Origin: Streptomyces sp. NBC_00154
Lineage (GTDB): Bacteria; Actinomycetota; Actinomycetes; Streptomycetales; Streptomycetaceae
Assembly: GCF_026342835.1 (NCBI RefSeq)
Contig: NZ_JAPEMI010000005.1
Location: 57,623 to 121,622, forward strand
DNA: 64,000 nucleotides
Reading direction: 5' to 3'
The notes under the pieces are model-generated. The model saw only the letters and a program-made list of their open reading frames with translations, made no database searches and was not told the DNA's origin. Position numbers and translations under genes: made by a program. This document shows positions 26,371 to 33,850 of this stretch, in pieces; position 1 is the first letter of the stretch, and each line of letters starts with the position of its first letter.

Positions 26371-26744
26371 ACGTCGGCGACTTCGACTGCTCGGGCGACG
26401 ACATTCAACGTGACTGGGTGGCGCGCACCAACTGCTGGTCGACGGTCGAGCGGGTCCTGCTTACCCGCGAGCAGGTCTTGACGTACGAACTGCCCGCGGC
26501 CGAAGGAAAGCGTGATGACCCGCGCTGGCCGGCCTTCGCCCGCCGGTACGGCTTCGACGTCGGTCAGCCCGTCCAGTGGGAGGTCGAAGCCCTCGAACCG
26601 GCCGAGCTCCAGCGCCTGGTGCTCGAAGCCGTGGAGCTCTACATCGACCACGCGCAGCTCACCCGGCAGCTCGCCGAGGAGCGGCGCCAGCGCCGGCGCC
26701 TGACTGAGTTCCTCGGCCGCTTCGGCGGCTCGGACGGCGCATGA
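26371..26744 (+). pseudogene. 3' half of the split Toprim gene
   Basis: The core ACGTCG is followed in frame by GDFDCSGDDIQRDWVART, the Asp-x-Asp strand of a Toprim fold, then LPAAEGKRDDPRWPAFARRYG and a helical tail to the stop at 26742-26744. This completes the protein begun at 17116. The open frame continues upstream to an ATG at 26292, but those residues come from the transposon end, not the original gene. Confidence 0.85.
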
Positions 26745-27133
26745 CCTTTGGGCAAGCCTGCTGCGGAGCACCCCGGATGAGGGTTGCACCCACAGTTGTC
26801 TGCACAGTTGTCTGCACAGGGGGACCCAAAGTTGCACCGGAGGTACTACCGGAGGTGTGAACCCCCCTTTTGTGATCTTGAGCGTATTGCCTGGTCAGCC
26901 CCGGTGGGCAAGCCCTTTTCGCACGCCGACACCTCTTTCTCCGCGTTAGTCGGAGGAAGAGGCTTTGTTGTCTGACGGCCCGACGCGGCCTGCTCGCACC
27001 GGCGCCCTCTCGTCGCTGCTCGGTCCGCACCCGCCTACTCACCCCTCCCGCGATTTCGGGTCAAAATACCACTGGGGCACCCTACAGATAATCGCTTCGC
27101 CCCCGCGGATCAAGGCGTCATAGGCTCCAGGAC
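26745..27133. repeat. Intergenic with direct repeats (iteron-like)
   Basis: No gene is seen. CACAGTTGTCTG occurs twice head-to-tail (26791-26802, 26803-26814) with a partial third copy, CACAG, at 26815-26819. ACCGGAGGT is repeated at 26836-26844 and 26848-26856. GTTGCACC occurs at 26783 and 26831. The cluster could be regulatory or iteron-like, and its local GC is lower than its surroundings. Confidence 0.5.
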
Positions 27134-27478
27134 ATGCACAGCACCTTGACGGAGCACGCCCGGTGTCTCTATGGAGACGAGTTCGGACCGACGCCTGAGT
27201 GCGACCTCGACCACCGGGAGCACTACTTCGTCGAGGAACTGACTTTTGCTGATGCGGATTCGATCCTCGCCATGCTCCGTGAGCTCTGCCCTCACGTGGT
27301 CGATGGTCGTTTGCCAGTCTGGGTTCGCAACCTGTCCTACCGGTTGGTGCTCCTGCAGCGACCTGATGAGCCAGCGCTGATGCGCGAGGCTGCCGAGAAC
27401 TTGTGGCTGCACGGACCGGACTGGGATGGCGTCGCGGCGGACCTGACGAGGCGGGCAGACGCCCTGGAGGCCGGCTGA
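27134..27478 (+). CDS. Hypothetical protein
   Basis: 114 aa, ATG 27134, weak ribosome site. A mixed helical protein with normal composition (YFVEELTFADADSILAMLRE, LWLHGPDWDGVAADLTRRAD). No family recognised. It stands alone between the split Toprim gene and remnants further right. Confidence 0.6.
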   Translation: MHSTLTEHARCLYGDEFGPTPECDLDHREHYFVEELTFADADSILAMLRELCPHVVDGRLPVWVRNLSYRLVLLQRPDEPALMREAAENLWLHGPDWDGVAADLTRRADALEAG

Positions 27479-27671
27479 GTTGGGACGCGGTGTTTATGGT
27501 GCGAGCCGGAGACTGATCGACGCCAGCGACCAGGCAGGAGTTGGCGGCGCGACACGCCCGGATACTCCCGGACGCCGAGATTGTTGCCCACTACTTTTAG
27601 CAACTCCGCCCGCGATCGGCCCCGTCGGTCCGTGAGCTGGGTAGTTCGGATAAGCCTGCGTTCGGTGTCCG

Positions 27672-27902
27672 ATGCTCCGAGTCGATCCGCAGCAGCGCCG
27701 ACGTCTGGAAGAGATCATCCGCAACCTCGGTGACCGCATCAAGGAGGCCCGCGTCAACGGCTGGCTCGGCGAGGTCCAGGGACTCCAGATCAGCCTCGAA
27801 GCCGCCCGCAACAAACTCTCCTCCCTCGACCGACTCACCCGGAACCGCAACCGAACCCCGGTCACCCTGGGCATGCCGATCATCCCGGGGGAAGCACGAT
27901 GA
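27672..27902 (+). pseudogene. C-terminal fragment resembling a recombinase tail
   Basis: 76 codons, LRVDPQQRRRLEEIIRNLGD then ARVNGWLGEVQGLQISLEAA. I recall very similar tails after the catalytic domain of Streptomyces tyrosine recombinases. Upstream in-frame stops and the lack of a ribosome site suggest that the main body has been deleted. The identification is from memory and uncertain. Confidence 0.45.
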
Positions 27903-27918
27903 GCCTTTCGATAACCGA

Positions 27919-28467
27919 CTACTGCTCGTCTCGGCTGAGTACCTCGCTGGCGAACCGAATGAACGCCGACCCCGCGCGCTGCATACGCTCGATCGAGTCC
28001 TGCACCTTCGCCTTTGCCTCATCCACAGCCGCCGTGCCCGCCGCGTTGCTCGCCAACAGGTCGCGAAGCGCCGTCAGTTCCCGCAACGTATCGAACGTCG
28101 TCGTCTGAACCTCGGACGCCCGGCTGAGAGCTCCGAGAGGGCCTTCCAGACCTACGGTCAAGGCGGCGAACTTCAGCTTTCCCAGCAGTTCTGGGGCCTG
28201 ATGGAGGCGCCGATCTGCCTCCTGAAGATCAGGTGGTGCCTGACTCACAGCGTGACGGAGCCCCAGCACCAGATCTTCGGTTGCGGAATCTGCCGTCATC
28301 AGAGCGACATAGACATCACGCCGCACTTGCCTCAACCACTGATTCTGTTGGGCACGAGCCTGGATCCGAGCCTGCCCCCTGGTCGCCCAGGCTGTCAGTA
28401 CCCCTGCCACCGTGGTGCCGACCACGCCGACAACCGCACCTGCTACCGCAGCCACCCCCGCATCCAC
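27919..28467 (-). CDS. Membrane-anchored helical protein
   Basis: 182 aa. The N-terminal helix AAVAGAVVGVVGTTVAGVLT is a membrane anchor. The rest is long, charged helices (ARIQARAQQNQWLRQVRRD, VDEAKAKVQDSIERMQRAG), probably coiled coil. Proteins of this build are common in Streptomyces arms and have no known function. It converges with the fragment at 27672-27902. Confidence 0.7.
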   Translation of the reverse strand: MDAGVAAVAGAVVGVVGTTVAGVLTAWATRGQARIQARAQQNQWLRQVRRDVYVALMTADSATEDLVLGLRHAVSQAPPDLQEADRRLHQAPELLGKLKFAALTVGLEGPLGALSRASEVQTTTFDTLRELTALRDLLASNAAGTAAVDEAKAKVQDSIERMQRAGSAFIRFASEVLSRDEQ

Positions 28468-28572
28468 GCCTCACATTCTGCCGACACCACGGCGGTCTTA
28501 CGAGGGGCATTGATCGTTTCGTTAGTCCAGAAAAGCTTGAGCTGCGTGTTCTGTGTGCTCGCCGGATTCACC

Positions 28573-28821
28573 GTGCGGGTGCGCGCTGTCCGGCTGTGCT
28601 GGGCGCTCGGCCTGCCGCTGCCGGAGCAGTACACCGAACTGGAAGCCCGGATCGGCCACCGTTTCAAGGAGCAGTACAGCCTCGCCGACGTCGTTGCCGA
28701 AGCCGCCCGGATCGAGGCCGCCGAAGGCCCGCTGTCCTGGCGCCGCGGCGACGCGATCCGTGACCAGCTCGGCGAGGCGGCGGCAGCCGCCTACCTCGAA
28801 CGCCTCGCCCTGGCTGCCTGA
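28573..28821 (+). CDS. Short hypothetical protein
   Basis: About 82 aa from a GTG at 28573 (or 28579); no clear ribosome site is seen, so it may be a truncated gene. Content is helical: GLPLPEQYTELEARIGHRFK, ADVVAEAARIEAAEG, LGEAAAAAYLERLALAA. A strong hairpin starts 5 bases after the stop. Family unknown. Confidence 0.5.
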   Translation: MRVRAVRLCWALGLPLPEQYTELEARIGHRFKEQYSLADVVAEAARIEAAEGPLSWRRGDAIRDQLGEAAAAAYLERLALAA

Positions 28822-28825
28822 AACC

Positions 28826-28861
28826 GACCGTGCCCGCCGCATCCGTGCGGCGGGCACGGTC
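28826..28861. terminator. 16-bp hairpin with 4-base loop
   Basis: GACCGTGCCCGCCGCA (28826-28841) pairs fully with 28846-28861 around the loop tccg. It sits between a stop at 28821 and the ribosome site of the next gene. Likely terminator or attenuator. Confidence 0.75.
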
Positions 28862-28878
28862 CATCCCGGAGGGACGCC

Positions 28879-29109
28879 GTGACCACTAATCCCAACTGCC
28901 CGGTCGTCGTCGTGCCGTGCAGTGCAGCCAAGCTCTCCACCACCGCGCCCGTCCCGGCCGCGGACCTCTACGTCGGATCGTTCCACCGGCTGTGCCGCCG
29001 GGCGGCCCACGCCATCGCCGGCGGCACCGGTGCCGTCCTGGTCCTCTCCGCGGCCCACGGCTTCGTGACGCTCGACGAGCCCCTGGCCCCCCTCCACCGC
29101 GCTTGGTGA
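28879..29109 (+). pseudogene. Truncated DUF6884-like gene
   Basis: 76 codons from GTG 28879 with GGAGGGAC upstream. PVVVVPCSAAKLSTTAPVPA, DLYVGSFHRLCRRAA and LVLSAAHGFVTLDEPLAP match the first half of the DUF6884 family (CSxxK near the N-terminus, then LSAxHG). Family members are about 150 aa. Here the frame ends just after the LSAxHG block, so the C-terminal half is missing. Confidence 0.6.
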
Positions 29110-29170
29110 CGCCGGCTCCGCAGCGTTGAAGCCCGGGGCCTCTGCAGCATGGCGCATGCTTCAAGCTCGG

Positions 29171-29229
29171 TAACTAGTTGCTGAGCTTGTCGAGCCTCGG
29201 CTAGCCTGTTAGCTAGTTACTTAGCTCAG
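29171..29229. promoter_or_regulatory. AT-richer repeat-containing promoter region
   Basis: TAACTAGTTGCTGAGCTTG (29171-29189) and TTAGCTAGTTACTTAGCTC (29209-29227) are partly inverted and partly direct copies built on CTAGTT/AGCT words. The block lies directly upstream of a GGAGG and the ATG at 29238. It is a candidate operator and promoter for that gene. Confidence 0.5.
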
Positions 29230-29237
29230 GAGGCAGG

Positions 29238-29570
29238 ATGTTGCAGATTCGGCTTGGACACGACGCGCCCGCGCTGATCGATGACTGGCTCGGTCGATCC
29301 CGGATCGGCTTCCGACCTGGGATGACCGAGTCGGAAGCATGGGAGGCCGGGCGAGGGGTCTGGAAGCTCAAGGCTGCCAACGTGCTTGCCCAAGAGGAGA
29401 TCCAGATCATCAGCCTGGATGGAATTGTCCGAGCAGTGGCGACGATCACCGGAATCAAGAAGTGCGGAGACCGGCAGGCGGTTGAAGGAGACTTGCTGAT
29501 CGGGGACCCGCGAGTCGGCAAGCTGACCACTACGCCGCACCGATCAAGAAACTCCGTCGAGTACTTCTGA
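29238..29570 (+). CDS. Hypothetical protein, IS1380 inserted at its stop codon
   Basis: 110 aa, ATG 29238 with CAGGAGGCAGG upstream. Regular composition (SWLGRS-like helix, then beta strands VLAQEEIQIISLDGIVRAVA, then DLLIGDPRVGKLTTTPHRSR), perhaps a small beta-barrel domain. The IS1380 element entered exactly at the stop: the CTGAG duplication recreates TGA, so the product is unchanged. Family unknown. Confidence 0.65.
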   Translation: MLQIRLGHDAPALIDDWLGRSRIGFRPGMTESEAWEAGRGVWKLKAANVLAQEEIQIISLDGIVRAVATITGIKKCGDRQAVEGDLLIGDPRVGKLTTTPHRSRNSVEYF

Positions 29571-29571
29571 G

Positions 29572-31239
29572 CCCGGATCCACCGGCTTGATTGTGGTGTG
29601 ATCGGTTCGGGGTCGTGTAGGGCGTGTCGGGGCTGGGCTGCGGATTCGGGCATGGGGTGGCCGCTGGCCTGCCCAGCCTTTCCACTTTTCCGCAGGTCTC
29701 GGGCCCTTTCGGGCAGGTCGGTCGGGGAGCGTCAGAGGGCTGGTGGCGCGTGCACGATGCTGAAGAGTTGGGTGAAGTCCGTGTTCCAGGGCCAGTGTTC
29801 GGGCAGGTGCAGGGTGAGGCGGCGGGCCGAGCGAGCCAGGCGGGCGGGCACGTTGATCAGGTGGTCACGGATGGTGGCGGTGGCCGCTCTGGCATGGAAC
29901 GTTCCGGCCAGGGCGCCGGCGGCGCGGGTCAGGTTGTGCGCCAGGGCTGCCAGGGCGAGCCACGCGGCATTGGCCTGGAAATGTCCGGACGGCGCGTGGG
30001 CGAAGGCGCTGTTCTTGACATCCGCGATCACCTGCTCGACGACAGCGTGCCGTCGATGATCACGCTCGGCGTCCTTCAAGGAGAGCGGGGAGTCGGTGAA
30101 CGCGGCGTGGTAGCGCCAGGTGTCAAACAGCGTGCCCTGTCCGGCGGGGACGGTGCTGCTCAGGCGTTTGACGCGGCGCACGATCAGACGGGCGGTGACC
30201 TGCTCCTTCTTCGGCTTGGAAGTGAAGGCGGTGTAGCCGGTCTCGGCTATCTCGGTGTCGGAGATCCAGCACTGGCCCTCCTCGTCCCAGACCGCCTTGG
30301 GGTACTTGATCGGCGTCCAGGCGTCCTCGTCGATGCGGGCGATGGCGGCCTTGACGGAAGCGTTCATCCGCACCGTGATGGAGAAACGCGCGCCCAGCGC
30401 CCGGCAGGAGTTGACGACATCGGCGCCGTAGAACGCGGAGTCCGCTCGCATCACCAGCAGGCCGCTCGCGCCGCAGGCGCGGGCGGTGCGGATGGTCTCG
30501 GCGACGAACGCTGCCGCGCCGCGTGCGGAGTTCGACGGTCCCTTACGCAGCCTGGTGGCGGCGATCACCGGGGCGGCCAGGGGCGTGGAGACGATGCCGA
30601 GCAGCGCGTTCAGGCCCTTGACCTTGCTGTATCCGTAGCCGGCGCCCTGCTTGGCGTAGCCGTAGGTGCGGCGGATGGTGTCGTCGATATCCACGTAGGC
30701 GACCTGGTCCGCGCCGGGCAGCAGCGGGGTATGACGGGCCAGTGCGGGCAGGAACCGGCGGGCCACAGCGTGCAGTTGCTTCACATGCCCGTGCGTGAAG
30801 GAACGCAGAAACGACCCCAGCGTGGACGGCGCCCGCACCCCGGCAAACAGGCGGCCCATCGCGCCATGCCGTAGCCGGTGCATGTCATCGATGCTGTCGG
30901 CGCCCGCGGCCATGCCGCCCACCAGCGACATCAGTTTCGCCGCGGGAAAGGCGCCGGTGCCGTCCTTCGATGCGGGCAACCTGATGAGCTCGTCGGCCAG
31001 AGCTGGCAGACCGCACCGCTCGGCCAACCGCACCACCGGCTCCAGCCCGCCGCACGCGATCAGGTTCGGGTCATCGAACGCGGATGAGACCGCCGCTGCG
31101 GCATGGGAAGATTGCATCTCGGAAGTGCCTTGCCGATCGTGCCTGATGTGGTCCTAGAGAAACCCCATCATCGCAGGTCACAAGGCACTTCTTCGTTCCC
31201 CGAGAAACTGTCCACAGACATCAAGCCGGTGGATCCAGG
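29572..31239 (-). mobile_element. IS1380-family insertion sequence
   Basis: The element is 1668 bp, bounded by 20-bp inverted repeats with one mismatch: CCCGGATCCACCGGCTTGAT at 29572-29591 and its near-complement at 31220-31239. The flanks repeat CTGAG (29567-29571, 31240-31244), a 4-5 base target duplication. It holds one leftward transposase gene. Length, ends and duplication are typical of IS1380 elements in Streptomyces. Confidence 0.92.
29732..31117 (-). CDS. IS1380-family DDE transposase
   Basis: 461 aa, full length for the family. The first catalytic Asp lies in YVDIDDTIRRTYGYAKQGAG and the second in VMRADSAFYG, with the Glu further on near AVVEQVIADVKNS. The N-terminal part (LIACGGLEPVVRLAERCGLP) is the usual DNA-binding region. 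No frameshift is seen, so the copy looks active. Confidence 0.93.
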   Translation of the reverse strand: MQSSHAAAAVSSAFDDPNLIACGGLEPVVRLAERCGLPALADELIRLPASKDGTGAFPAAKLMSLVGGMAAGADSIDDMHRLRHGAMGRLFAGVRAPSTLGSFLRSFTHGHVKQLHAVARRFLPALARHTPLLPGADQVAYVDIDDTIRRTYGYAKQGAGYGYSKVKGLNALLGIVSTPLAAPVIAATRLRKGPSNSARGAAAFVAETIRTARACGASGLLVMRADSAFYGADVVNSCRALGARFSITVRMNASVKAAIARIDEDAWTPIKYPKAVWDEEGQCWISDTEIAETGYTAFTSKPKKEQVTARLIVRRVKRLSSTVPAGQGTLFDTWRYHAAFTDSPLSLKDAERDHRRHAVVEQVIADVKNSAFAHAPSGHFQANAAWLALAALAHNLTRAAGALAGTFHARAATATIRDHLINVPARLARSARRLTLHLPEHWPWNTDFTQLFSIVHAPPAL

Positions 31240-31675
31240 CTGAGTGCCACAAGCGGGCTGCCCGGCGCCTGCGCTGACGAGTCAAGCCTGCCCCGCCTGG
31301 ACGCCTCCGAGACCATCAGCACAACACGCCCAGACTTGCCACGGAAGCCGTCCGGCCGGACGGCCTGCGCCCCCTGGCCGGTTGCCGCGGCATCGGCCAG
31401 CAGCGCCACCGACTGTCCCGCATCGCCGCAGCCGAGCAACCGCTGCTCCTGGCACAAGAGTTCGCCGACGGCGCGAGTTCGCCCGCCCACAGATCCGCCG
31501 CCCGCTAAAAGCTGCTGACCAGGGCGAGCCGACCGCCCATCCGCCCGACCTGCGCCCACGCCGCCAGTCGCTGGGAGAAGGTCCCGCGGGATCCGGCACA
31601 CGAGCACAAAGACGCTGAACGACGATCCACCCCTCTCGGCGGGTGGCGTGGGGACCGGCCGGTCGGGAGACGATC
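31240..31675. other. No intact gene; possible coding remnant
   Basis: About 430 bases after the IS. One frame near 31340-31507 reads like the end of a protein (RHRLSRIAAAEQPLLLAQEF) and ends at a TAA near 31507, but has no start. Otherwise nothing convincing is seen. Confidence 0.4.
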
Positions 31676-32469
31676 GTGACCAAGCGCACCGCCCTGCAGA
31701 AGCGAGCTCGCGCGCTGCAGACCGAACGGGGCATCGGCTACCACACCGCCCTCAACCTCGCCCGGGAGCAGGCAGACCCGCCCCGCACCACCACCGCCAC
31801 GCTGCGCCCGAGCAGGCAGCCCGGGCGCCATTTCCCGACGGTCGAAGGCCGCGACCACACCGTCTACGACGGCGATCTGGGGCGGTACCTTGACGGCTGG
31901 ACTCCGTCGCCTGGTCAGGACGTCGGCCGCCTCTTCGCGACCGGCGCCGGGACGCTCGAGCTCGTCCGCGACGAGCAGGGGCAGCTCGAGGACCAGGCCG
32001 ACGCCGTCTGGGCCGGCACCGGCTGCAGGCGCTTCGGCGCCGACGGGCCGGGCATCTTCGACACGCACCTGCCGTACCTGATGGCCGTCGTGGCCGCGTT
32101 GGAGGCTGCCGGCGCCTGCATCGCCGATTTCGACCTCTACACCGGCGCCCGGCGCCTGGCCGGCACCGTCGGGGCCATCTGCTTCGAGGGGTACGCCTAC
32201 GGCTCGAAGTCAAGGGTGAGGAGCTGGGCGAGCTGGGCGGCGTCCTGCGCCTGGCCCTCGTGCAGACGTGGCACCCGGGCCTGCTGCACGCGGTTGCCCC
32301 GACCTCCGTCAAGAAATTCGTCACCGGCTCCGGCCGGGCCGACAAGGACAAGATGCTGCTCGCCGTGTACATGCGCTGGCAGTTCGAGGCACCGAACCAC
32401 GACGTCGCCGACGCCTACACCCTCGCCCGGATCCCGGCCCACCTCGACCCCGAGCTGCGCCTTCGCTGA
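31676..32469 (+). pseudogene. Chimeric gene: hypothetical N-part fused to a RuvC-like C-part, frameshifted
   Basis: From GTG 31676 the frame encodes about 160 residues of a plasmid-type hypothetical protein (KRTALQKRARALQTERGIGY ... ADFDLYTGARR). At about 32157 it runs into VGAICFEGYAYGSK, a strand of RuvC/resolvase-like proteins. A one-base deficit near 32214 then shifts frame, and the RuvC-like part continues GEELGELGGVLRLALVQTWH ... APTSVKKFVTGSGRADKDKM and ends at 32469. The first RuvC strand with its catalytic Asp is missing. A deletion seems to have fused two genes. Confidence 0.65.
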
Positions 32470-33067
32470 TCTTCATCACGCCGGTGGGCGGGACCACTTG
32501 GTCCCGCCCACAGCCATGTCGCCGTTGCCGTGAGTCGGGCGCCCAGGCGCTTCAACGGCTCCGCGCGCTCGACGGGCAACCCGGATTCGCCCCCCGAGTC
32601 TGTCGCAGCTACACGGGGTGCCGGACGCGCTTGTCGGAAAGCGCGGGTGGCCCGTAGCCGGTTGCAGGAACTCGCGAACCGTGGCACAGAGCCCGTTCTG
32701 ACCTGCGGATTCTGAATCTACCTCCCGTCGTGCAATGGCGAGTTGATCTCGGGCCAGCTGTCACTTGCCCGGACGCAGGGCGGGCTGGTGCGGTTGCGGC
32801 GTGCTGGCAGGGCAGGGCGGGTTCTGGCGAGGTCCCCCAGGTCCCGGCGGCAACGCCTCAGCCACACACCGTGTCGTTCTCCCCGAACGCCATCGGCTCC
32901 GGCCCCCATCAGCACCATGCCGATCAGAAGCGCCTGGACAACAGGCCGTCAGATCGGCTACAGAGAGCTACTTGTCACTTCGCGGCAGCTTTGGAAGTAC
33001 AGGGCCGACATGCGGATGGGCCCGGCCTGGTGGCCGGGCCCATCCTCGGGTGTGACGTGAACGCCCC
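32470..33067. other. About 600 bases with no gene seen
   Basis: Frames here are short or low complexity, and none has a ribosome site. No strong hairpin or tandem repeat was noticed. Probably degraded DNA between remnants. Confidence 0.5.
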
Positions 33068-33600
33068 CTACTTCACCTCTTTCCCATTCTCGTCAATGTA
33101 GACCTTGACAATCTTGGCGCACGTGAATGTCGTACCTATGGGGCCTGGAATTGCCCCACCGGCCCCCCAGATCATGTCCACAGGGTGGCCATTGTCCATC
33201 GCTTGGAACCAGGATTTCCCGCTCTCAATCCCACTTGAGACCGTGTAAACCGCTTCCAATGTCCCGGTTATATTTTCGGAACCAGCTGAAGCTATGCATT
33301 TCAATATCTGCACTCCAACCGGGTCTGGATTGAACACCGGGACATCAGGGTTGTCCCCTGTGGGACCTTGGAGCTTGAATCCCTTTCCGCAGTAGCCGCT
33401 GGCCCAAATCCCCCCCGCCTTCTCGCAGGACTGCTGATCTGTTACTCCGACCTGGGTCTCGCCGCCGTCGCCGCCGTGGTGGGTCTCGCCGCCGTCGCCG
33501 CCGTGGTGGGTCTCGCCGCCGTCATGGCCGCCGTCACCCCCGCCGGGCCAGTCGCCCCCACCGTCATGGCCGCCGTCACCCCCGCCGGGCCTGGAGCCAG
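33068..33600 (-). CDS. Hypothetical protein with Gly/His/Asp repeats, 5' end uncertain
   Basis: The C-terminal 125 residues look like a real domain (SCEKAGGIWASGYCGKGFKL, VQILKCIASAGSENITGTLE, VYIDENGKEVK) with several Cys. Before it lies a repeat of GGDGGETHHGGDGGETHH type. No start codon lies in this frame between 33600 and the repeats. The frame continues back to a GTG at 33781, but only through a terminator hairpin and another gene's tail. The gene is probably 5'-truncated. GC drops in the C-terminal part, unlike its neighbours, suggesting foreign origin. Confidence 0.45.
33458..33597. repeat. GC-rich tandem repeats encoding Gly/Asp/His runs
   Basis: Units built on GTCTCGCCGCCGTCGCCGCC GTGGTGG recur about three times. 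They are followed by two copies of a CATGGCCGCCGTCACCCCCG CCGGGCC unit. They form the low-complexity part of the leftward gene. Confidence 0.75.
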
Positions 33601-33632
33601 GAAGCGGCCCCGCCGGTGGGTGGGGCCGCTTC
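33601..33632. terminator. 11-bp hairpin ending a leftward gene fragment
   Basis: GAAGCGGCCCC (33601-33611) pairs with GGGGCCGCTTC (33622-33632), loop 10. It follows the stop at 33645 of a leftward fragment by 12 bases. Confidence 0.75.
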
Positions 33633-33644
33633 GTTGTGGCCGAC

Positions 33645-33840
33645 TCAGTGCGCGTCGCCGTCGATGCGGCGGCGCTGGGGGTGAGGCAGCTCACCGTTGG
33701 CGCGCAACGCCAGCTTGACCTGTGCTGGGGGGCGGAGTGGTCGGCGGCAGTCGGGTTCGGGTGCGCTTCGTGCTTCGGCACCTCGCTTCGGGCTGCCGCC
33801 TTTCTTGCCCCGGCGCTTCGGGTTGAACGGCGGTGCTGTG
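33645..33840 (-). pseudogene. 3' fragment of an unknown gene
   Basis: About 64 codons with no start. The text is basic (NPKRRGKKGGSPKRGAEARS) then QVKLALRANGELPHPQRRRI before the stop, followed at once by a terminator hairpin. It looks like the true tail of a gene whose front was lost where the kinase gene now ends. Parent family not identified. Confidence 0.5.
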
Positions 33841-33850
33841 CGATGGTTCG

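Larger units (their letters stand above)
17609..26376. mobile_element. Tn554-like element inserted in a Toprim gene
   Basis: Three consecutive overlapping genes (two tyrosine recombinases and a coiled-coil partner) copy the tnpA-tnpB-tnpC order of Tn554. The borders are set by the split gene: ACGTCG occurs at 17609-17614 and again at 26371-26376, and removing one copy plus everything between restores an unbroken reading frame. Tn554 recombines through a 6-base core and has no terminal inverted repeats or target duplication, as here. Cargo: a small leftward gene, a STAND/TPR ATPase, a small membrane peptide and a broken gene. The unit is about 8.76 kb. Confidence 0.88.

Noticed and set aside
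29624..30874. 416-codon frame antisense to the IS1380 transposase
   Set aside because: A shadow of the transposase coding sequence, with no ribosome site or motif.
33458..33597. Regularly spaced repeats that might suggest a CRISPR array
   Set aside because: The units are contiguous, GC-rich and in a reading frame coding Gly/Asp/His repeats; there are no unique spacers and no cas genes.
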